Source: Spirodela intermedia (Eukaryota; Streptophyta; Magnoliopsida; Alismatales; Araceae). From it: 64,000 nucleotides of DNA. The position numbers and the translations under genes were made by a program. The notes below the pieces were generated by a model. That model saw nothing but the letters and a program-made list of their open reading frames with translations. It was not told where the DNA came from and did no database searches. Below are positions 38,042-47,904 of this stretch, piece by piece; the first letter of the stretch is position 1, and each line of letters opens with the position of its first letter. The stretch is from the NCBI GenBank assembly GCA_902729315.2, contig LR746268.1:5501501-5565500 (forward strand). Direction: 5' to 3'.

Positions 38042-38777
38042 GGAGGCCCTTGCGCAAACGAGAGCTCTTGGGCACCCGTTCCCTCAATAAAACAGAAGAG
38101 AATTAACGCGAATCGACGAATCTCCGAATCTCCGAATCTCCTTCCGTTCGGTTTCGTAATACAGGAATAAGTCTTCTCGAATTGGGTTGTTAAATCTCCT
38201 CAATAATCTATGCATTATACGGCTGGCTGACTTCTTTGGTCAACTCCAGCTGACGTAGCATCGGGGCAAGACGTTGTGCGAGTAGCGATGATGTTTGGGG
38301 AGACTGAATCCCCGTGAACCTACCCGTCCGTGGTCGAAAAGGGAGTATAAATCTCGAAACGCTGTCATCGGAAGATGAGAACCGGGTATATTTCCGAGGA
38401 TGACCTCGGATGCCTACAGTTAAGCTTCTACTCCTACGTTCTCGATCAAACGGTCCAAATAAACACGGGGATTGGCGGGCTCTTATCTTGTCCCTACGTG
38501 GTTTACCTGGAAGAAGGCTCTTCCACGTCGGAGCTCGCCCCATTAATGGAGGGCATAACGCACCGACAACAACGGCCGGGATCCGACGGCAGAGAATCCT
38601 AAATGCACAACCAACATGCTCGAAGAGGCGTAGAGCACGCAGGAATGCATCAGACACACGTTCAAATCTTTGATGCTACCATTTATTCCCAGCTTCGGAA
38701 GGCTATAGATGACAACAATCTGTTGACCACTGAGAATCGGGGAGGGTCTCTTTCCGAGAGTCGATCTGCTGGGAGCG
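38042..38777. other. spacer between SOUL genes 2 and 3
   Basis: 736 bp with no supported gene. It lacks the G-box block seen before copies 1 and 2. ACGT cores occur as CTACGTGG at about 38495 and CCACGTCGG at about 38523. A triple TCCGAATC-like repeat lies at about 38118-38140. Open frames here have no known domain. Confidence 0.5.
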
Positions 38778-39532
38778 ATGGGTTTTCTCTGCGGAGGTTG
38801 GTCTGGGTTCTTCCTCGAAGTGATGTTGCTGTCCTTCCCAGTTGGAAAGGGGAAGGCTGAGGCTGGGGGCTTTGAAGAACCATCGAACTGCAGGATCCTC
38901 GAATGCCCATCTTACCAGGTTATCCACTCCCAGCCAGATCTAGAGATCCGGAGCTACAGAAAGGCTACGTGGGTCGCCTCCCCTCCCATAACCAGCTTCT
39001 CCTACACCAAGGCCTCTAATGCCGGCTTTCTCGAGTAAGTCGCTCTCTCTCTCTCTCTCTCTCTCTCTCCCCCCCCCCTCTCACTCTTACTCACTCTAAC
39101 GACGAGTAATGCGAAATGCGCAGGCTTTCGGCATATATTCAGGGGTGGAACGACCAAGTAGCGAAAGTGGAAATGACGGCACCGGTTCTCGTCGATGTCA
39201 CGCCGTCAACGGGGGGCCTCTGCAACTCGACTTTCGTGGTGAGGTTCTACATGCCGCAGAAGTACCAGAACGCTCCCCCGTCATCACCAAAAGTAGACCC
39301 CGAGACCTGGCCAGGGCCGCACTACGCCGCCGTGAGGCGCTTCGGGGGGTTCCTGAATGACGTCGACATTCCCGCAGAAGCGGCGGCGCTGAGGAACAGC
39401 CTCCGCGGCAGCCCCTGGAAGGCCGCCACCGCAAGCGAGGGAGGTGCGGGCACGTCCACGTACACCGTCGCCGGCTACAATTCCCCCTTCGAGCTCATCG
39501 GCCGCGTGAATGAAGTAATGTTCCTGTTCTGA
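38778..39532 (+). CDS. SOUL haem-binding family protein, tandem copy 3
   Basis: Two exons (38778-39034, 39124-39532) with an 89-nt phase-2 intron rich in CT give 221 residues. The signal-like start is WSGFFLEVMLLSFPVG. The core shows CRILECPSYQVIHSQPDLEI, RSYRKATWVASPP, MTAPVLVDVTP, FVVRFYMPQKYQNAPP, YAAVRRFGGF, and VNEVMFLF at the end. All cysteine and core positions shared by copies 1 and 2 are kept, so it looks functional. Its upstream region does not resemble the promoters of the other two, so expression may differ. Confidence 0.9.
39042..39078. repeat. (CT)n/(C)n tract in the SOUL copy 3 intron
   Basis: About 13 CT units followed by a C run occupy the middle of the 89-nt intron. Confidence 0.9.
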
Positions 39533-39707
39533 GATCAAATAAATAAGCTGCTTCACGCGGTAATATTCGATTAATAAAATTATCGGTGAACAAGTTTGAT
39601 CCCTAGTTCTCGCTAAAAGTCAATACGAGGGTCAACAAGTGTTCTTGAGTATTCTAGAGGAAAAAAACTGGGGATTAATAGTTTTTTAATTCAACCTTAT
39701 TAAACAT

Positions 39708-39779
39708 GGGCATTTGGTCTAGTGGTATGATTCTCGCTTAGGGTGCGAGAGGTCCCGAGTTCAATTCTCGGAATGCCCC
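39708..39779 (+). tRNA. tRNA-Pro (AGG)
   Basis: A 72-nt cloverleaf. Acceptor stem GGGCATT pairs with AATGCCC, with discriminator C. The D-arm is GGTCTAGTGGTATGATT. The anticodon stem CTCGC/GCGAG encloses loop TTAGGGT with anticodon AGG (proline). The T-arm is GGTCCCGAGTTCAATTCTCGG region with loop TTCAATT. A downstream T-rich stop for Pol III is not obvious. No intron. Confidence 0.95.
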
Positions 39780-40296
39780 CACTGTCAACATTCATTTTAC
39801 CTACCAAGAACGCTTTCTGGCAGTTTTGTTGATCGGAGGCAGCTCAACGACCGTAGAACTCCCTTTCAATAACCCTTCTAATTAATCCCACACAGCATCG
39901 AGGCCCACGGAATAGCCCACTCACCTTCTTTGGACAATATACCGTGAAACTGGTAGATGTGGGCTTCGCCGAGGATTAATGGGCTCATTTGACTGGAATA
40001 TGGGCTTACTTCCTGCAGACCATTTCACTCCGCACTAGAGGCCCATTAATCCACGGCGGCAGGAGCCGGTTAGCATTTTCGCCTAATTTTAATTATTTTT
40101 GGTTAACCTTGGGCCGAAAGGGACGCGCCCAATAGTTTATTTAAATATTGGGCCGGACAGGATTTGTCTCTTGACGATAATCCACAGCGGACTCCTGTCG
40201 CGCATCGCAGTTTGACGTATGACCCCGAATAACTATGTCTAGGGTAGGCCATCGGCTTCTACAGGTAGCCTTATCGTTTTCACGGACGTCACTGTT

Positions 40297-40358
<62 letters not shown>

Positions 40359-41375
40359 TACCGTCTCCGTTTCAATTTCCGCTAATTGTGGTTTAGTAAG
40401 AGATTGGCTGATAGGTGGCTGCTGCCTCACCTGCCAACGGGCATCTCTCCCCTCAAGATAGATACCCTCGACCGAACGGCAATGGAATCATCAAGTCAAC
40501 GGTCATGGTGTAATATAAAAAAAAGGACGGATGACACCGGGCATGGAGGCACGGGGTTCTCTGCGCCGAACCCCGCCGCCGGAGTTTTTCTAAGCTCGGT
40601 ATGAACGGCGTCGCTCAAACCAGAGATGACGGCATTCGGCGTAGACATCAGGAGTAATTCTGTGGGGGACGGGTGAATGATGGGCACCTTACCTTGGTGA
40701 CGATGACGGAATTTGGTGATGGCTTCGGAGAAGGTGGACGACGCCGTTTTCTCTTCCCTCCACCTTCCTCCCCCTGTGGCATCGGAAGCTCGACTCAGCC
40801 GCCCCCATTTCCCCCACTTCCCTCGCGATTGTAGGAGACGGGCCGGCGCAGCCGCCCACCCTATCCCCGCCGTTTACCTTCTCCTTCCAGTGCTCAGTCT
40901 CACATGTATAACGATCTCTCTTCTTCCTCCCCTGCCACCTTCGAGAAGAACTTTGCCCATCTGCCGCTGGGAACAGGCGAAGGCGGGATTTGGTTCTTCG
41001 CCGTGTTCTATTCGCGAAGGGGAGTTCTCGGACTGCGTTGGAAGTGACCTCTGGACTGTCTCCAGAGTTTCAGGGTACAGTCGCGAAGCGAGGGGGCTTG
41101 AGTCGGTGAGTAGCTTCCTTTTCTCCCTGCTCTGTATCTTTCTCTTCACGGGCTGAGTTCAGATTTTGCCAACCTCAAGCTCTGTGACCTCCGATATTCC
41201 TTATCGGTGGAAGGGAGGTGGCTTCCGAAGCTGTTCTTCCGATCTGCCTCTTGAATTGAGTCGGCCTTCTGTTGGCGCGTGCTATAAACCGGGTCTCGCT
41301 CGTTTCCTCTCGCCTGAAAATCTGCCTTACAGGATCTGAACTTGCTCTTCCTCGCATGTCCCGAGTGCTTGCATC
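39780..41375. other. intergenic region upstream of the Mei2-like gene, with probable 5' UTR exon
   Basis: About 1.6 kb. From 39895 to 40155 it has many GGCCCA/TGGGCY (site II-like) elements. A (GA)n microsatellite is at 40297-40354. From about 40.7 to 41.1 kb the sequence looks like the 5' leader of the Mei2-like gene, with a good donor (GAGTCG|GTGAGT) at about 41109, which suggests a leader intron. No other gene is supported. Confidence 0.5.
40297..40354. repeat. (GA)n microsatellite
   Basis: About 27 GA units with one AAAG interruption, upstream of the Mei2-like gene. Confidence 0.97.
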
Positions 41376-44300
41376 ATGCGAAATCTGGTCCTGGAATGCT
41401 GTTTTCTGACTGGATTGCCATCGTTCCCTCTAATGCTTGTTCTTGGCGAACGTTCTGCAGCATCTGGGGAATGCCGTCGACTTTGGAGCTCGTCTTATGA
41501 AGTAATTGGAACCTTTCTAACAACCATATTGGACCCAATATCGGTAGAGGAAGATCAAGTTCTATCGCCACTAATGGGGGCAGAGAGTCTGCTTGACCGC
41601 TATATGGTTCCATGGAAGACAGCCGATCAGGGCTCCGGGACTCAGGAATGTCGATGGACTCATCCCGCGTCTCTATACGTGGACGGGAACAACAAGAACG
41701 GGGGGTTCCGATGCGTGAACAATCTCTTCTCTTGTTCTCTGTCGAAAATTTTCAGCAGGAAACGTAAGTTTCTCCCCCTCCTCCATGGCTCGATTTTTAT
41801 ATTTCGAAACGAGAGGAATCAAGAAACATCCAAGATAGGAAAAGGGTCCTCCTCTGCTTCGGAGACGGAATGTTTCCGTTTTTTCACTGTTAATTCTTGT
41901 ACTTAATGTGACAGATGCTCTGGTTTCAGTTCGTCTTCCCGTCTTCCTCCTTTGGCAGACCTCAAGCCTCGCTCACGTAGACTGACGATCGCCGTGCTGG
42001 TTTTGCAGTGAATATGTCGGCATTTGACGATTTGAATGGTCTCCCCGCGAGCACTGCCGCATCAGATTCTAGAGAAGAGGAGCTCATCAGATCGGTGGAA
42101 GAAATGGAAGCCCAGGCCATCGAAAACCTCCTTCCCGACGAAGACGAATTACTCTCCGGAATCTTCGATGACCTCGAATTGTTCCCTCGACCCGGAGGAG
42201 GTGGTGATGCAGAGGATGAGCTATTTTGCACTGGGGGAGGATGGGAGCTCGAAGCTGAGGACAACTCTTACGGCGGCAGGAGCTCAGAACCCGCAGGAGT
42301 CTTCGGTGGTCAAGAGGAGGCGATGGGCGGGTCTTTCCCTGGAGAACACCCGCATAGAGAGCATCCTTCGAGAACCCTTTCTGTGAGGAACGTAGATAGT
42401 AACGCTGACGATTCTGAGTTGACTGCTCTTTTTGAGGTACACACCGTCTTCTTCAATATCTTACGGGGTGATTTTTTGGAACCTCTGATTTCGAGCATGC
42501 TAATGAACCTGCTTCTGGGACAGCCATATGGGGATATACGGAGTCTTTATACCGCCTGCAAGAACCAGGGCTTCGTTATGATCTCATACTACGACATGCG
42601 ATCGGCATGGAATGCGATGAGAGCCCTTCAAAGCACGCCCCTCAGGCAGAGGAAGCTCGACATACATTTTTCAGCTCCAGAGGTAGTATTCCTCCCCCGT
42701 GTTCATTCGCTTCGATTTCTTTTCTTCTGGTTTTAAAGCCCTTCTTCCACAGGACAATCCCTCCGATCAAGATATCAACCAGGGGGGCACAGTCGTGGCG
42801 CTCAAGGTCGACTCCTCTGTTTTAGATTCTGACCTCCACGAGATCTTACGCGCTTATGGGGACATTAAGGAGGTTTGTGACATTATCTATCGTCATTAGC
42901 TTCTCCTCAGGTTTCAGGCCAATCTGGTTTTGAAACACAGTTTCTTCTGCTGCCCAGATCCTTGAAACTCCGTACGATCGACATCACAGGTTCATCGAGT
43001 TCTATGATGTGAGGGCGGCTTCGGCCGCCCTCCTTGCTTTGAACAGGGGTGACGTTGCAGGGAAGGAGCCGTTTCCTATCTTAGAGCAAGAAGCTACAGG
43101 ATTCCATCAACCGAGAAGCCCGTCTACCTGTCAATCTCTCGGTGGTCTCGTTATGATCTCTTTTCTCGGTAATAACCAGTTGCCCTCTTCGTGGATTTAT
43201 CGACCGGTAAATAGTTGTTGGTGTGTTCTCAGGTTCACATCCCCCTTCTCAAGCTTCGGTCAGCCTTGTCATGGAAGGCTCGTTCCCGCCAGCACCATTT
43301 GGTATTCTTCCCGGCTTCCCCTCCAACCCAGTCAACCACGGTGATCGGTGCGGACCGATAAATCCAGGGCTTCATTCCCCCCCAACTCCACTTCCTCATT
43401 CGCTTCCTGCTCATATGGCCTTCGGCGGGCCCGAGGACACCGGCGGTAAGTTGCCACCCGCCTTTCCTCTGCTTTTTCTCTCAATTTTGGTGCAAATATT
43501 TGCCTTCCGATTGAAGGAGAAACCCCATCTTATATTCGCAGCTTTTGGAACCCCCGGGAACGGGAGCTACCCTCTCAATGGTAATCAGCAGATCTGGGGG
43601 GATCTAATCCCAGGTCAGATGATGTGGCTTAATCCAATGCCACTAGGGAACCTCATCTCTTCTCCACCGCCATTACGCGGGCTCTTCAGAGCACCGCTGC
43701 CGCCTAATATGCTGCGTGGCCCGCCGCCCCTGGTGAATCCCTCTTTGTGGCTCGGTTCGCCTGGTTTTCCTCCGGGCAGCAGTGGAAGCGTGCGATCTGC
43801 CGGCGGCTATCCTCGGCACCACCTCAGGCTTGCTTCCCACAGCTTGCTCCCTCTGCAGAATCGGCACATTTTCCATGCCTCCGATCGGTCCCGGAGACAG
43901 AGCAACAGCCGGAGACAGTACGAACTCAACATCGAGCGCATCATCCGGGGGGAGGACTCAAGAACGACGTTGATGATCAAGAACATACCCAATAAGTATG
44001 CCGCTCTTCCGAGCCAGAGAAGATAAGGGAATCGCCCGTTTTTTCTTTCCCTCCCGCGTGAGATGCTCACTTGTTGCCTTCTATCTTCGCTGGAGCAGAT
44101 ACACGTCGGAGATGCTCTCGGCCGCCATCGGCGAGCACCACCGGGGAACGTACGATTTCCTCTATCTGCCCATTGATTTCAAGGTGGGTCAGAGATGGCG
44201 CTTTCACTCATCGACCGACATAACCATTTCTTGCCTTATCTTGCACCATCCACGAAACTGAGAAGAAGGGCTCTTCTTGTTCTTGATCCTCCAGAACAAC

Positions 44301-44854
44301 TGTAATATGGGCTATGCGTTCATCAACATGATCGACTCTCAGAAGATCATCCCAGTTTATCAGGTTATTTCCATCGCCTGAGCTCGCTCGCAGATGCCGT
44401 CGCGGGGACGCTCTCTCTCTACTGACAGGGCGGATTTCGTCCACTTTGTTCGCAGGCCTTCAATGGGAAGAAGTGGGAGAAGTTCAACAGCGATAAGGTG
44501 GCGTCCCTCGCATACGCTCGGATTCAAGGGAAGGCCGCGCTGATCGCCCACTTCAAAAATTCGAGTCTGATGAACGAAGACATACGATGCCGCCCCATCC
44601 TGTTTCGCTCGGACGGTCCTAATGCCGGTGATCCGGTACGAATTTTTTTTTCATCTCTATTTCTGTTTCTACCTTATTCATGTTCAAGCGGTCTGCTTTC
44701 TTTGGTGGACCAATTGATCATTTCCACTCTTTAGGAACCCTTCCCAGTGGGAGTCAAAGACCGACCCGGGCCCAGCAGGCCAAGGACAGTTATACCCGAG
44801 GAAGACAGGAGCCCGTCCGTGGGAAAAGACGCTGTGAACCGGACTATGCGCTAG
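41376..44854 (+). CDS. Mei2-like RNA-binding protein with three RRM domains (start uncertain)
   Basis: Eleven exons: 41376-41763, 42009-42436, 42524-42682, 42753-42872, 42958-43168, 43233-43445, 43542-43995, 44099-44183, 44295-44363, 44456-44635 and 44735-44854. With the first ATG used, they close in frame at 808 residues. NLFSCSLSKIFSRKL and NLLPDEDELLSGIFDDLE match the Mei2-like N-terminus. RRM1 is at about 251-325 (RTLSVRNVD, GFVMISYYDMRSA), RRM2 at about 326-395 (RFIEFYDVRAA), and the Mei2-specific C-terminal RRM3 at about 646-770 (TTLMIKNIPNKY, GTYDFLYLPIDF, GYAFINMID, SLAYARIQGKAALIAHF). Plant AML/OML proteins act in meiosis and meristem growth by binding RNA. The segment after RRM2 differs from the usual Lys-rich linker. 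An upstream exon may hold the true start. Confidence 0.88.
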
Positions 44855-45394
44855 GTGCTAACCTGTACAGGCTCACCCTGATAATAACCTCTGATTCCCT
44901 TTTGAAAATGAACCGTCTTGGGCACGACCATATGGAAAGAAAAAGCCCTCGGGTTACACCGAACAATATGCTGAATGTAAAGCTTCGAGAGTTTGGGGGA
45001 ATGCCTCAAAGGGTGTATGATGTCTACTCATCTGTGGTTGGCGTGCTACATAGCGTCGATCTTGCCGCTGTTGATGATATGATACTATGACGACGTTCTT
45101 AGGTAGATTACTTTTATGGCAGTAACAAAATGATTGGAGTCAAAAGCGACCGATTGAAAAACATCTCCACCAGAATAGAATTTAGGCGTCAAGAAAAATT
45201 CCGCGGACTCTGAACACAACACAAAGCAAGGTGAAATCCAAAAGCAGAAAATGGAATATTAATATGAACGCACGTACCCAGCGGGTAATAATAGCTCACT
45301 TCGACGTCAAAAGAAGGGAAATCAACCTAGTTCGAATGGGTGAACCCACTGTCGTCCGAAGAAAACTAGCTACGAATCTCATTGATAGAGAAAA
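44855..45394. other. convergent 3' spacer between Mei2-like and eS26 genes
   Basis: 540 bp between two facing stop codons, AT-richer than the flanks. It holds both 3' UTRs and nothing else I can recognise. Confidence 0.6.
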
Positions 45395-47614
45395 TTACGT
45401 GCGAACTGGATTGGCGATCCCAACAGGTGGGCGTGGCCCCTGCCCCTGCCCCGGCGCCTGCCCTGGCCTCGCCGTGTCGTCCTGTAACAAAAGGAGCCAT
45501 GTCAAGTCAAGAAAAGATCCCCCCTATAATTCCATAAGCTTATCACACGCTTATGACGGCGGACTATGCTTGCCCAAGAGATGTGCACTAGCTATTTAAA
45601 AATAACTAATGATTTGGAGATATCATTCCTTAACCAAAAAAGCAATTTGGGATTCCTTAATACCAACAAGAGTTAAAATTTGGTACTATACTTAGATTGC
45701 TCTTCTAGCAATCGAGAGGGGAATATAACCCAAAAATGTACCACAGAAGGTGCAGCTGAGGAATGTAGGATTAGGGCATATTATCCTTTAAACAGTAGAC
45801 AAGGGCCAAAATGATGACGCCGTGGGCTCAGAACATGCATAATATAATGCCAGAACATCGTAATTGAGAGCAATGCCCGTAAAAATTCTCATGGCTACAG
45901 ATGCCCCCCTGAAGGCCCTGCATTAGCCATCTGACAATAATCTAACGAGGAGCTTGATGATAACGGCACTAAGACTAATTAATGAAATTAATGACATTCG
46001 GCTGACGATAATGGTAGTGGCCGTGAGAGAGCAGAGTAACAAAACTGACCTTCCACAAAGAGAGCAAGATCAACAGACTGCCCTCGACATGTTAGCAGGG
46101 GTAACGAGAAACCACATATATATTATTATTTAAGGAGGATCAAATGAAAATTATTAATGTCTTCCAACGTTAACAACAATTATCTTGTGGCTGCAATGTA
46201 ATGACCGCATGTGACCAAAACAAGCTCGGAAAATTTAGTTTTAATTAGCGTTTGAAACGGATAACCACAGTCAACGCTACGGTCCTATCCAATAACCCCA
46301 AACGGTTAGCACGGACTAACTTTTTACTTTATTAGGAGATTTCATTGACACCGTAGTTACTTGATTGGAACCAAGACTTTGCTTTCGCTCAATTACTAGA
46401 GTACTTAGAATGATCATCCGAGTTATCTAAACAGCAGAATCAATGTGAAAAATTCTAGAGATTTGTATCATACTAGCGATGTACATGATATTTATTCATG
46501 AAACTAATATAAAAAAAACCTGAATCCTTCCCAATAGGGACACCTGCTGGGCGAAAATCAAACGATGCATTAGAATTGTTGCCGAAAGGTTACTATCAAA
46601 ACTCCTTGATGCTCAATGATTACAAGTATTTTCTTAATTCAAGCAAGCCAACTTAAGAAAACATGGACCTTGAGTCTGAATAGACGATTCACTCCATCAC
46701 AACAAACGATTCATTTCGGTAACCTCAAAGCCACGAAATAAAAGAAACGATGGTGACCATATATAAAATATGCCTCACTACGATAGAAGAAAGCAACAAG
46801 AGATAGTACCCTGCGTCTGAAGCGCTGTGGTGGCTCACGGTTCCTTCTGTTGGTGCGCGACCGTACCCGCACGACATGCGAGTGAATAGCACACGAAATA
46901 CAGTAGTGAACCTTGGCATATAGCTTTGGAAGAGTGTAGCCTGAGATACCGACGTTTATGGTTAAGATGACAGGACAGAGTATATATCTATATCTATATA
47001 TATAAGAAGATCAAAAAGTGATCGTCATCATTACTCTCATATACACAAGCCTCCTGGACATCTCTGACGGCAGCTTGTTCGACAATGTTCCTCACAAGGA
47101 ACCGCTTAACGGCCTTGTCCTGGAAATCACATTATCACGGGCAATAGGACATTAAACAGAAGTTTATAGCAAACAGAAAATAAATTAAAGTCGTTATATC
47201 ACTGTCATGTTCATCGATAGCGTGATGGGGCCGCCTATTGCGTAAAAACTCATAAAACAAACGTTACCATGAAACACAACAAAATGCAACTAGAGGATGC
47301 CGATAATCCAGGGAGGCAAATGCAGATCTAGGGTTTTATCCACGGCAATCAATTGACATAATCGTATACAAACATCTACTTAAAGAAGAGGTATCGAGGA
47401 GTCACCTTCGGGCAGCACTTGGCGCAGTTTGAACAGCGGATGAATTTCACATGGCCGCGCCCGTGCTTGTTCCGGCCTCCATTCCTGCGCTTGAACGTCT
47501 ACAATACATACCAAACGGACAAAATAAACAGAGAAGTACTCTGAGGTAGAAATCCATGGCAATACAAGCCACACACGCACGCCTGAGACTAGGCGGAACA
47601 CAATCACTCACCAT
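45395..47614 (-). CDS. RPS26: 40S ribosomal protein eS26 (RPS26), complete
   Basis: Five exons (47612-47614, 47406-47498, 47035-47119, 46810-46940, 45395-45481) give 132 residues, the usual plant length. Exon 1 codes only the initiator Met (ATG|GTGAGT). The rest begins [20 protein letters not shown], then [11 protein letters not shown] and [20 protein letters not shown], which include the four-cysteine zinc-binding set. The tail is Gly/Pro/Gln-rich. eS26 sits at the mRNA exit channel of the small subunit in the cytosol and contacts the leader upstream of the start codon. Intron 4 is 1.3 kb. The promoter carries telo-box and site II elements typical of ribosomal protein genes. Confidence 0.96.
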
Positions 47615-47705
47615 GGCGGCCAAGAACAACCTCGGAGATGAGCCGCCTCTCACCACTCAGCCGCGGAGGGAAGCAGAACGAGGAGGAATCATCCCTCATG
47701 CGATT

Positions 47706-47904
47706 ATTTATACTAGAGAGGGTTTAATTGTGAAAGGACACATATACCCTCTCAGAATGAATGAACACCCGACGTGCCCTGTGGGCTTGGCTTTTGGATG
47801 TAACGATGTGACAACGTGGGCTTCTTAGTTGGGCCCAACAACATTGTCAGCAACGTGGGCCCGTGAAATCTTTAATTGTCCGATTCTTCCTTGTTGGGCC
47901 CAAC
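47706..47904 (-). promoter_or_regulatory. telo-box and duplicated site II palindromes upstream of RPS26
   Basis: On the gene's strand, AAACCCT (telo-box) lies at about 47709-47715. Two exact 12-bp palindromes GTTGGGCCCAAC are at 47828-47839 and 47893-47904, with CGTGGGCCCG between them. TGGGCC site II elements plus a telo-box are the known signature of plant ribosomal protein and growth-coordinated promoters, bound by TCP and telo-box factors. Position 90-290 bp upstream of the ATG fits. Confidence 0.8.

Noticed and set aside
45945-46015. TGATGAT ... CTGA pair in the RPS26 intron 4, plus strand
   Set aside because: Wrong strand for an intronic snoRNA of this gene and no flanking pairing.
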